Positions 19,870-29,008 of a stretch of DNA of 64,000 nucleotides are shown here, one piece after another (the stretch's first letter is position 1; every line of letters begins with the position of its first letter). The stretch comes from Pyropia yezoensis (lineage: Eukaryota > Rhodophyta > Bangiophyceae > Bangiales > Bangiaceae): positions 4,084,299 through 4,148,298 of the forward strand of contig CM020620.1 in assembly GCA_009829735.1 (NCBI GenBank). The letters run 5' to 3'. The position numbers and the translations under genes were made by a program. The notes beneath the pieces were generated by a model, which saw nothing but the letters and a program-made list of their open reading frames with translations, searched no databases and had not been told where the DNA came from.

Positions 19870-21070
19870 CACGCCGCCAACCGCACCACGGCCAGGAGCT
19901 GCACCGCCACTTCAACCTCCGCCGGCGGCGGCGGCTGCCCCGCCAGCGGCGGCGGCCCCGCCGCCGCCTGCTGCACCGCCGCCACCTGCTGCACCGCCGC
20001 CAGCAGCTCCACCGCCGCCACCCGCAGCTCCATCATCCCCATCAAGTGCTGCACCGCCGCCTGCCCCTCTGCCGCCGCCGCCAGCTGCCCCGTCACCGCC
20101 GGCTGGCCCGCCACCGCCTGCTGGACCGCCGCCAGCAGCAGGTCCACCGCCGCCACCCGCAGTTCGACCACTCTCGCCGAGAGCAGCACCTCCAATTCCA
20201 CCTCCGCCGCCGGCAACAGCCGCCCTTCCAGCGCCGGCTGCCCCACCACCGCCTGCTTCACCGCCGCCAGCAGCTCCCCTGCCGCAATCCGCAGCTTCAC
20301 CACGCCCACCGAGAGCTGCACCTCCCCCTCCACCTCCGCCAGCGACAGCGGCTGCCCCTTCAGCGGCGTCTGTCTCGCCGTCTGCAGCTCCACCACCGCC
20401 ACCCGCCGCTCCAACAGCAACGACGGGAGCTGAACCGCGCCCGCAAACTCCGTTAACACGGGCGCCAGACCCACCGCAGCTGCCTGCATCAATGCCGGCG
20501 GCCGCACCACCGAAAGAGTTTGCGCAACCGCCACCGACAGCTGCACCATCAAATAGTTGCTCTTCACCGGCGGCAGCACAGCCGCCATCAATTCCATCGC
20601 CACCTGCAGCTGCCCCACCAACGGCAGCTCCACCGATGCCGCCCGCATTTGCATCACCCTCGTTGGAGCCTCCGGCGGCTGCGCCATCCTGATCGGTATC
20701 AGCACTGACGCGTCCGACAACGTCTTCGCCGGCAGGGCCCCCGCCACCCGCACCTGCTCCTCCTCCAACAGCTGCACCATTGCCGCCGGATGCACTGCCG
20801 CCGGGACTGCAGCCGGGTACACCGCCGCCGGGAGCTCCATCGCCGCTGATGCCCGCAACTCCTCCGTCTGCGGCGGCGGCAGCACCTCCGCCGCCGATTC
20901 CACCACCATCCGCAGCTGCACCATGGCCGGCTGCGCCAGCTCCGCCGCCAGCTGCCCCCTCGCCGGCAGCTCCAACTCCGCCGGCAGCTGCACCAGCTGC
21001 GGCGGCCGCACCAAGGACAGGAGCTGCGCCGACGCCGCCGGCTGCACCGCCCACGGCAGGAACACCACGT
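19870..21070. repeat. CCGCCG-rich low-complexity tract
   Basis: About 1.2 kb dominated by imperfect CCGCCG/CAGCTC words, open in several frames on both strands. On the minus strand one frame is Gly/Ala-rich (tail of the CxC-like ORF). Another is Val/Leu/Ala/Gln/Glu-rich with heptad-like spacing and runs into the dynamin exon. The second has the more protein-like composition. Confidence 0.6.
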
Positions 21071-22437
21071 GCTGCTAGGCTCGGCCCACTCCCACCTGCA
21101 TAATCTGGGTCTTCGCGTCGCAAAACAGCAGCCTTCCATTCTTGAATCTGGTCCATCGTCGTCTGATGCTGCAACCTCTGCTGGTCGTTCAAACAACACC
21201 GAGGGCCAAGAAGCTTCCGGATAAACACAAGGATACCGTCACACAATGACAAGCACGAGTGCGACAGCTGCCAGAACGGCATCAACAGCGAGCGCAGCCG
21301 GATAAGACCTGTTAATTGGCACGCCGACGCCGTGTCCTTTGCACCAGGCAGCGCAGCTGGGCACAAGAACGCCAATGCGCGTAGAGCAGAGTTCAGCTGC
21401 CCGGCCTTGATGACCACAGGTTTGGATGTCTGCTTCAGAGCCATGCGCACATACCGGCGCACCCACTCGGAGGGGTGCAAAGAGGCTGCATCCACCTTGG
21501 GCTTCAAAGACCCGCTCACCTCCGTGGGGATCACGTTCTTCTCGCTGGCCAGGCGGTTCAGGTACCCCGCCCAAATACCATCCGCCGTCATTACTCGGAA
21601 GCGCCCGGACTTGTCTTGGCAAGTAGAGCACTTGAAGTCCCACAGAGGCGGCTCCTTGCACATCAGCCGCAGTGCCAAAAAGAAGACGCTCGATACTGTC
21701 TGGCGCGACCGCGTCGACACAGTCCTCATTTTCGGGTACAAGTCCGAGTCACACAGATCCATGAAGGCGTTGAGCCAGCGCCGGTAGCACGCCCCAATCG
21801 TGGATCCACTCGTGGCCACCTCACGCGCCATGTCTCGCATGATTGCGACAGTCGAGGCTGTTGATGTCGACAAGATGACAATCCCAACGCTCCTTTCGTC
21901 GGGGTAGATCCTCCGAGCGCACGCCGGGCTGCTGCAGAAGAATGACTCAACCTTCATCCGACAGAAGCCCTTGCTGCACATCACCTCCTCAGTGGCCGTC
22001 TTGAGGGATGCCTCATCCCTCCTGTTCGAGCACGTTGGGCTGCTCGAGGGTGCCCGCACAGCAACAGCGTCGCCCGCCTCTATCAGCTTACAAACTTCTA
22101 CATCCACCCGCACGGTGTATGGACAGTTAAACATGGAAATGGGCAGAGTCGAACGTGCCGCGTCTTCATCTGCGCCAGGCTTCTTCTTGGAGGAAGAGTC
22201 TTCAGTGCCGCCAGCGCGGCAAATGCTGCGGCACCACAGCGCATGATCGCACGAGAATCCAGGGGCAGTGTCACAAAACGCGCATGACGTTGACTTGCGC
22301 GAGCATCGCACAGGTACCACCACCTTGCACGGTCCGAGGCCAGACACCACCGCGGCTACGACCGACTGCCCCGTCCGGACTGTCTGGATCGGGCCCTCCG
22401 CGTTCCAGTCCTCCGCATGTGGCTTTGTTGACGACAT
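19912..22437 (-). CDS. Cysteine-cluster (KDZ/CxC-like) protein with Gly/Ala-rich tail
   Basis: 841 codons from ATG 22437. The N-terminal ~440 residues hold three cysteine clusters: C-x2-C...C-x6-C (about 22200-22290), C-x4-C...C-x4-C (about 21900-21990, followed by IYPDE and SGST..ACYRRW), and C-x2-C before the motif TADGIW.GYL (about 21560-21650). This resembles the CxC clusters that accompany KDZ (Kyakuja-Dileera-Zisupton) transposases, recalled from family descriptions, not searched. No transposase catalytic core is present. The last ~400 residues are Gly/Ala low complexity and may be a shifted frame. Possibly a decayed KDZ passenger gene. Confidence 0.45.
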   Translation of the reverse strand: MSSTKPHAEDWNAEGPIQTVRTGQSVVAAVVSGLGPCKVVVPVRCSRKSTSCAFCDTAPGFSCDHALWCRSICRAGGTEDSSSKKKPGADEDAARSTLPISMFNCPYTVRVDVEVCKLIEAGDAVAVRAPSSSPTCSNRRDEASLKTATEEVMCSKGFCRMKVESFFCSSPACARRIYPDERSVGIVILSTSTASTVAIMRDMAREVATSGSTIGACYRRWLNAFMDLCDSDLYPKMRTVSTRSRQTVSSVFFLALRLMCKEPPLWDFKCSTCQDKSGRFRVMTADGIWAGYLNRLASEKNVIPTEVSGSLKPKVDAASLHPSEWVRRYVRMALKQTSKPVVIKAGQLNSALRALAFLCPAALPGAKDTASACQLTGLIRLRSLLMPFWQLSHSCLSLCDGILVFIRKLLGPRCCLNDQQRLQHQTTMDQIQEWKAAVLRREDPDYAGGSGPSLAARGVPAVGGAAGGVGAAPVLGAAAAAGAAAGGVGAAGEGAAGGGAGAAGHGAAADGGGIGGGGAAAAADGGVAGISGDGAPGGGVPGCSPGGSASGGNGAAVGGGAGAGGGGPAGEDVVGRVSADTDQDGAAAGGSNEGDANAGGIGGAAVGGAAAGGDGIDGGCAAAGEEQLFDGAAVGGGCANSFGGAAAGIDAGSCGGSGARVNGVCGRGSAPVVAVGAAGGGGGAADGETDAAEGAAAVAGGGGGGGAALGGRGEAADCGRGAAGGGEAGGGGAAGAGRAAVAGGGGGIGGAALGESGRTAGGGGGPAAGGGPAGGGGPAGGDGAAGGGGRGAGGGAALDGDDGAAGGGGGAAGGGAAGGGGAAGGGGAAAAGGAAAAAGGG

Positions 22438-22697
22438 GCTCCCGGTGGCGCGCCCCCCATGGTCTTAACCAGTGTACAGTGCAGGCACGCGGGACCGGAA
22501 GAGGGCAACAGAGACCCCAATCCGCTTGCAGAGACGCGTCACCGCGCGCAAGAACGTGACGGCATGCACGCATGGCGTGTCCTCGCCAGGCGAACTTCAA
22601 TGACGCGCTACGTGACCAGAACGTCCCACACAAGAGCAGCAAATCGTGCCAGTGTCGTTGAGCCACATCGTCACTACCGCCAGCGTCAGCTGCTTAC

Positions 22698-22960
22698 CTC
22701 CTCCGCCGGTGGGTTCGTCAATGAACCTGGACAGCGTGCCGTAGATGTGCTTCAGGAACCATATCTCCTTGCGGTAGAACTCTCCAGCACGCTGACGCAA
22801 TGAATGCAAGAGGTCGGCATAGATCGTCTCGGCAAAAAGTCTCGTTGAACAAGCTTCGCATGCAGGCCTCGAACCCGACGACCAAGACAGACTTACAACC
22901 GGCGCGCATCATACCCGTTTCCAAAGTTTTCCACGCGTCGCGCCTTGTGTCCCCAGGGCG
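22698..22960 (-). pseudogene. Unrecognised protein exon with a 1-bp frameshift
   Basis: Two adjacent minus-strand frames read as one protein if a single T in the run near 22833-22837 is extra: ...SVLVVGFEACMRSLFNETF, then AETIYADLLHSLRQRAGEF and KEIWFLKHIYGTLSRFIDE. The exon ends at a good donor (gag|GTAAGC; last exon base 22698). It lies just upstream of, and on the same strand as, the cysteine-cluster ORF and could be its 5' exon. No family recognised. Confidence 0.35.
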
Positions 22961-23317
22961 ACCACCCTTCCTCGATCGCCCGCCCAACCTGCCTTGAACA
23001 GACCGACCACCAGCGCCTTGAGCAGCGCCCACAGCCGAAGCGACACGAACGCCGGCTTTCTCGTACGTAGCCCGAGAGATGGCCGCCGGAGGATAACGGA
23101 CAGCAGCGCTGGGCGGCAGTCGCGCGACACGCCTCCACGGAGGCTGGATGGGAGTGGACCCACTCCCCTCCGCGCGCCCGGACACAAGAGAAAAAGGAAG
23201 GGAAAGGAGACGGACGGCACGGACAGGGCGGCTTACGCGTAGTGCCATGCGCAAGCGCTGAACGCGCGTACGAATGCCGTGCGTGACAGGGCCATCGCGG
23301 CTGGCAAGCGTTCATGC

Positions 23318-23460
23318 CGGCACGCCGGATGTCGTCACGCCCACGCCACCAGTACCAGCACTGACCGCCGGCACGTCAGACGCGGCGCCGGATGTCGTCA
23401 CACGCACCCCCCCAGTACCAGCACCTGCCGCCGGCACGTCAGACACTACAGCATCTGCCT
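23318..23460. repeat. Short tandem repeat, ~70-bp unit, two copies
   Basis: GCCGGATGTCGTCAC...CCAGTACCAGCA...GCCGGCACGTCAGAC recurs about twice. No gene recognised around it. Confidence 0.55.
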
Positions 23461-23879
23461 CCATGCGCCGAGAGTAATCCCCGTCCCGGTGCCCGTCCTC
23501 GTCCCCAGCAGGCAGGGCGTGCAGCTGGTCTGCCGATGCCGGTTCAGAGCAGACAGACATACAAGAACGGCAATCATTCAACAGCATGCGAGTGAAGCGA
23601 AGCAACTACGTCAGTCATCCGCTGACACATGGAAGCTAGCCCACGGCCCGTGCTCACGCCCATACAAAACACAATGATGCGATGGCGCTGTCCCGCGATG
23701 GTCTCTGGCGCGTACCGATGTTGAAGAAGCCTAGCAGCTCTGCAAGGCGTCCAGGGTCGAAGGAACAGGCCGCCTCCCCAACATCAGCAAGTGGTGTGAT
23801 TCCGGCACAGCTCGCGGGGGTGTGCCGGATGTGCGAGTGCCAGAGTGGTGGATGGCATGTGGGCGCGCACCACAGGCGC

Positions 23880-23970
23880 GCGCACGTGCCACGAGCACAC
23901 GACAGATCGGGGCACGCGGCAGGTCGGTGACGCGGCAGGTCGGCGACGCGGCAGGTCGGGGCACGCTTGT
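23880..23970. repeat. Short 15-17-bp tandem repeat
   Basis: GACGCGGCAGGTCGG-type words repeated about four times, followed by a sharp drop in GC (taatacttaagggata). Confidence 0.55.
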
Positions 23971-25055
23971 GTAAGGATTTCCCCCCTAATCCCATGCCTA
24001 ATACTTAAGGGATAATATCTGGGACCTCTCCTTACAGATCCTGCCGAATCAACTCCTGGCAACATGGATCAACTCCTTGTATTGTGGGGCATGATGCGGT
24101 GTACCTTCCAGACGCAAGATGAGTCAGCCGCTGTCTCACGGTGTCTGCCGGCCGCACGACAGCAGCCATCAACAGCCCATCATGGCCTGTCGAAAGGCGC
24201 CACCGTCAGCACCCATGACGAGCCACATCTGCCACAGCTGGCGAGTCCGTTAAAATGTCCTCGCTGCAGCATTGCAGCGATGTGACTGGCTAGCCGGCTG
24301 GCCGATTCGGCCGACTCGATCGAATCGTGCTTACACGCCTCTCGGACCTTCGGGCCGACTGGCGTCTGGAGCCGGCTGGGGCGGCGCCCTAGGCGCCGCA
24401 CGCCGGACCCCTTCGTTTGGGGCAAACTGGGGCTGCACTCCTTTAGTGCGCACGCCCGCCCATGCTTTGTTCTGAGAGCCATGCTTTGTTATTGGGCCGT
24501 TTTGTGCCTACCGGTGGAGCGACGGGGAAACGCATGCTTTGGGGCACCTCGGGTGCCCCGACGCGAGTATATTGTGCGTGAGTGTCGGCGCCACCGGGGG
24601 AGACCGGAAGGGCAACCACAGACACAGACCAAAGACGACCTTCACCCTTTGAACCCTCTCGATCCCCACCGACGTCGCGCCGTCCGCTTCCCCAGACCCA
24701 CCACCGTCACCACCTCCATCCTCTTCCCCGCACCCTGTCGCCCTATTGGCTGGCACGGGTCGCTGACACCATCACGAGTACGTTGAGGGCTACCCAAGTG
24801 TGGGTGGTTCCTCACATGTGGTAGCTTCAGATAGTTTGGCTTTTCTACCTGGCGGTGACTTGCGATTCCGTTTTTGATTTGGCTCTCCCTGCGATTGTGC
24901 AGTCGTGTTGCCCCCTACGTTCGGCTTGCCACGGGCATTGTAATACGAACGTAGCGGGTTCCACGAATCACACCGAACGAACAATTTCCTGACACAACCC
25001 TTGTGGTTTTTTTTTCACGGAATTTTTCTTTTGGTCAACCGATTGTTGAATCCCA
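23971..25055. other. Intergenic DNA without recognised gene
   Basis: Only short open frames. A 17-bp word around CATGCTTTGTT is directly repeated near 24460-24490. The T-rich stretch before 25056 ends in CAG and could be a splice acceptor for the zinc-finger ORF. Confidence 0.5.
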
Positions 25056-25835
25056 GTGAGATCCACATCAGATTCGGAATACTCTTCCTCAGCACTGGCG
25101 GCCGGTCCGACATCCTCGGCGGCCTCGGCGCTCAATACCGGGTCCACGTCCCGTGGCATCCCCCCGGTACGCACACCCCCGACGATCCGCGCACCCCCGA
25201 CGGTCCGCGCACCCCCGACGACCCGTGGCGCCTTCACGGCCCACGGTCCGTCGGCACGCGGCCCCCCGTCGGCACGCGGCTCCCCGTCGGCACGCGGCTC
25301 CCCGCAGGCACACGCCCGCCCGAGGGCACACAACCTACCGGCGGGCGCCCACTCGATTCCTACCCCGGCGGTCCCAGTCGGCCTCGCCTCGGCGGGCCGG
25401 GCCGCACCCAAGCCCCCCCTCTCGGGCAAGGGCAAGGGCCCTGCCACCAAGGACACGGCAGCCCGCGTCAACCGTCGCCTGTTACTGCCCCCCCAAGAAT
25501 CGGGGCGCCGTTACACCGCCCCGCCGCCACCGGTGATTGGTCACATCAAGCCAACCACCGCGCGCGCGGTTGAGCAGCGTGAGCAACGCCGAATTGCCAA
25601 GAGCCACCGTGGGGCGCAACGGAAATTCCTTTGCAATCCGTGCGGTGTGCGGTGCAACAGCCTCACTGTGCTGCGTGATCACCGCGGATCCCGTCGCCAC
25701 CGATACGTAATTAACCGCCCGGACACCCTTCCCCGTTGCGAACCCTGCGGTCGCGAATTTGAGTCGGTGGAACATTTCGAGCGGCACACACGTGGCAAGG
25801 ATCATCACCGCACGCTGGCGCGCCGCACCGATTGA
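25056..25835 (+). CDS. Two-zinc-finger (U1-type C2H2) protein with Pro/Arg-rich N-terminus
   Basis: About 259 codons to TGA 25833-25835. The first ~110 residues are low complexity with RTPPTIRAPPTVRAPP-type and SARGSP repeats. The C-terminus has two fingers: C-x2-C-x12-H-x5-H (FLCNPCGVRC...LRDHRGSRRH) and a second in the same spacing (CEPCGREF...FERHTRGKDH). The wide His spacing is that of U1/matrin-type fingers that bind double-stranded RNA or DNA. No ATG is available near the start and a stop lies at 25047, so an upstream exon (acceptor ..cccAG at 25056) or a GTG start is required. It ends about 350 bp before element C gag. It might belong to a mobile element. Confidence 0.55.
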   Translation: MRSTSDSEYSSSALAAGPTSSAASALNTGSTSRGIPPVRTPPTIRAPPTVRAPPTTRGAFTAHGPSARGPPSARGSPSARGSPQAHARPRAHNLPAGAHSIPTPAVPVGLASAGRAAPKPPLSGKGKGPATKDTAARVNRRLLLPPQESGRRYTAPPPPVIGHIKPTTARAVEQREQRRIAKSHRGAQRKFLCNPCGVRCNSLTVLRDHRGSRRHRYVINRPDTLPRCEPCGREFESVEHFERHTRGKDHHRTLARRTD

Positions 25836-26181
25836 CACCTGTTGACACGCCCCTGGATCTGGCCTAGGAGCCCGATTTTCCCCCATTGATCCCCCCGCTT
25901 GGAAATCCGACACGACCCGACTCGGGCCTGTGCACGGACGCTTCTGAATAATCCGTTTGTGTGATTTCAAACGAGTTTCTTGTGCTTCTCGATGTAGTGC
26001 TGTACATCATTTGGAACGTTGCAGCAACTAGCGCAGCACTTATCCAAATCGTGTACACCACTACTGCTGCAGACAAACTCCTATCCCACATCTCCGAGAT
26101 CTTCCTTGGGGTCCTCCCCAAGCAAGTCTTGTGAAATCTGGGTTGTAAGTTTGTTTGCCTCGGACTTGAACCCAAGACACC
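25836..26181 (+). other. Probable leader of element C; LTR not delimited
   Basis: No ORF. It precedes the gag ATG of element C (26182), so the 5' leader and possibly LTR end should be here. I could not find a matching repeat downstream of 45238, nor a clear TGG primer-binding site. Confidence 0.35.
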
Positions 26182-26475
26182 ATGGATGCACCAATCCCAG
26201 GGGGTGTCAACCCGGCCAATCCGGGCTCGGGCTCGAACGCACCGACCATGGATGCCTGGACCCAGCTTACAGCGTTTGTCGCGCAAATGAGCGAACAACT
26301 CGAGGCTCATAAGATGGAACTAGCCGACGCTAAGCAGCAACTGTCCGAAGCCAAGGCCAGGGCCACTACTAGTGGCATGAAATCCGCGAGGCCGAACAAA
26401 CCCGTGGCTTTCTCCGGTAAACCTGGGACGGTTGAAGCGTGGTGCTCGCATATGGATTTCTATGTGCGACTGAGT
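26182..26475 (+). pseudogene. gag: Gag of element C, N-terminal part
   Basis: 98 codons from ATG 26182: a Gly/Asn-rich start, a short amphipathic stretch (QMSEQLEAHKMELADAKQQL, likely coiled coil), then the capsid-like entry ARPNKPVAFSGKPGTVEAW. Cut at the B insertion. The remaining capsid and zinc knuckle are at 41073-41648. Confidence 0.8.
26471..26475. repeat. Target-site duplication TGAGT, left copy
   Basis: TGAGT immediately before the TG of element B LTR 1. The partner is at 41068-41072. Five base pairs is typical for Ty3/gypsy integrase. Confidence 0.9.
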
Positions 26476-26943
26476 TGTGGCAGTATTGACCCCCAGGTAG
26501 GGGGCAACACGTGCCATGCAAGGGGCGGCAGGCCACTAGCCTGATCCGTTCCTCCCCCTGCATTTGGGTCCATATTCCCTAAGTTCGGGATAGTTAGCTT
26601 AGTAGTAAATCCAACTTGGATTTGAGGGTTTTCTGCATTTATCGTCTTGAATTTTCGTGTGGCCCGGTGGGCAGGTGCTGGGGTGGGAGATTCTGAGTGG
26701 CGAGATTCTGAGTGGACCCTGGGGGGATAAGGGGAGGGACAGCGGGGCTTGGCCCTGCGTCCCCGTCCCGACCAAGAAACTGTTGGACCACACACCATCT
26801 TCTTGTTTGTCCGTGGGGGGATTGCCCCACAACAGGGATAGAGTGTGTGCGACTTGCACTTCTTCCGGTTCCCCCGACACGGGAGGCAGCCCTCGCACAC
26901 CGCCCCAACTTGGGTACTGTGTGTGCGAGTGGTTTTTGCCACA
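26476..26943 (+). mobile_element. LTR of element B, copy 1 (468 bp)
   Basis: TGTGGCAG...TTGCCACA. The first and last 8 bases are an imperfect inverted repeat (TGTGGCA/TGCCACA). Boundaries are proven by the flanking TGAGT duplication. Confidence 0.92.
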
Positions 26944-26945
26944 TT

Positions 26946-26962
26946 TGGTGGAGCAGCAGGGG
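26946..26962 (+). other. Primer-binding site of element B, unit 1
   Basis: TGGTGGAGCAGC starts 2 nt after the LTR; TGG pairs with a tRNA 3' CCA. The cognate tRNA was not identified. The same site is at 32160. Element A lacks any such site. Confidence 0.65.
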
Positions 26963-27062
26963 ACAGAGGTAAACTTTACCTCCGGGTGCACCCGGGTGTA
27001 GGGGGCCCTCTGTCTCAGAGGAACGGTGGACTTGGACCGTGTCATACGGATCGTTAGCCAAC

Positions 27063-29008
27063 ATGGCTAGCTCGGACCCCCCGTCGTCCGGGGAGTACAC
27101 GGGTGACGCACGTACTTCAGTGCCTTTGAATACTGGTGAGACACAGGTGGGTTTACCTGGGGTCGCAGAGGGACTAGAGGTCCCTCAAGCCAGCAGGACT
27201 GGAAGTGCGGGCGGGCAACAGGCCACCCCGACTCAGTCGGGAGTTCACTCGGGTGACACTTCTGACGTGGGTGGGCCGAAGTCTGGCCACCGCGTGGTAT
27301 ACTCAACGGGAACGTCCCAAGGGGTGAGGACTGTCCCCGCGAGTTCCACTCGGGTTGGAGCCAACTTTGGCATGGAGCCATCGCCAACTAGGCTTTCGGA
27401 GGACGGCGGACCTCCGTTGGTCGGCGATGGGCTCGCGCCCATGCCCCCGGTTGAGACCCCTGAGGAACGTGGTTACCCCTCAGGTGGACTCCCGGAGGTG
27501 GACCGAGACTCAACTGGAGTCGTCAATCCACTCCTCGCGGAAACTGTCCGTCGGGAGGCGACCACTGTGTTGCGGCAGACTTTGCCGGACCTGGTGGTCA
27601 CGATGACGAATACTATTCTGAATCAGATTGTGGCGAGTTTGCCAGATGGCCTTAATGTCCAGACCGGATTGGGGCCTTCGAGCCCGCAGGCGCAGGGGGT
27701 GCCCCCCCTGACACCTATCTCGGGTCGCCCTGAACAGGGGGCGACCCCTGTGACTCCCAACGAGGGAGCCACACCATACTCGGTGGGGCGTACGCCCTTC
27801 ATGGGGGAGTTCCCCCCGACAACACCGGCGGCTACACCAAGCGCGCCGCGCCGGACTACAGGCACTGTGGGTGAACTTACCCCAGTGCCACAGCGGCTGC
27901 TCCCTCAACGTGAGGTGCCGCCCAAGATCCAGGTAGCCAACCCGGTCTACCAGAGGATCTTTGACTGTGAGACCTACGCCCTCCACAACAAGTCGGTGGC
28001 GTATGGTCCTGACCAGGCCCGAGCCATGGGCCGTGCCAAGAAGAATGCACTTCACTCTTTTGGGCACAAAGCGGAGTGGGATGGAACTCCCCCCTCCGTG
28101 TCTTTGAGTTCCTACGTCGTTTCACAAAAGCCTGTGACGACAATGCCATAAGTGAAGGCATGGCTTTTTACATGCTACAGGAGTTTACGAAGGGAGACCT
28201 GCGGACAGAACTTATGTCCGTCATGCCCAGCTCCTCAAGTGGAGGCGCTGGGGAGGTGACGTCCTATTTGGAGCTCGTCAACTGGTTGTTGAGGGCCATG
28301 GTTGATGAAGCGGCGTTGGCTTCTCAAGTCGAGGAGTTTACGCAAGCCCATCAGGAAGAGGCGGAGGACGAGTTGTCCTTTGCGGAGCGAGTCCGTAAGC
28401 TCAACAATCTTTGTGGGTTTCTTCATCCACAAGCTGTGGTGAAGAGTCGGTTTGTGGAAGGACTCCACTGGTCAGTCCGGATGGAGACCCGGGAGCATAA
28501 CACTGCCCGGGCGACCCTGGCCGAGTTGGCTAGGTTCGCCTACCGCAGAGGCGAGGCCTACCGCAAGTTGCGGGAAGAACAACGCCAGGAGCGTCAGGCC
28601 GAGTTGGCCAAGGAACGGGAAGAGGCGCGCCAGGCCAGAGAGTTGCGAGAGGCACGCCGAATCCGCAAGGAGAGGGTGGTAGCTGCCGTGGGAACTTCCC
28701 AAGGTACCTCGTCGTCTTCCCCAGTTGGGAAGACCCCTCCGGGAACTGATCATCGGTGTTGGAACTGCAACTCCGATGGTCACTGGGCATATGATTGCCC
28801 CAAGTTGAGTAAACGCATCCAACAGCTTGTTAGGAATGCGAGTAAGAAGTCGGCTACGAACGAAGTGCGTTCACGCCGCGAGGGTGGGTCTCGACCAGTG
28901 GTGGCGGTCGCCACACCCTCGACGGAGGGGGCGGACACGTCGTCCTCGGACTCGTCGTCGTCCCCTTCGCCCTCAGATTCGGACGCCAAGTCGGCGGGAA
29001 ACGAATGA
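27063..29008 (+). pseudogene. gag: Gag of element B, unit 1, frameshifted
   Basis: Identical to the unit-2 gag over almost its whole length, but one C is missing in the C-run near 28087-28092, splitting the frame. The first part runs to about 28151 and the second resumes from 28076. The capsid region, CCHC knuckle and the GGGAAAC frameshift site (28996-29002) are present. A single homopolymer indel may be a sequencing error. Confidence 0.75.

Noticed and set aside
23880-23970. CRISPR-like array of short repeats
   Set aside because: Repeats are adjacent without unique spacers, and the DNA is eukaryotic; a simple tandem repeat.
26460-26942. Long minus-strand open frame spanning the whole element B LTR (also at 31690 and 40600, extending to 40221)
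   Set aside because: Open through the LTR, but in a different frame from the B antisense ORF; no domain and no separate support. In GC-rich DNA such frames arise by chance.
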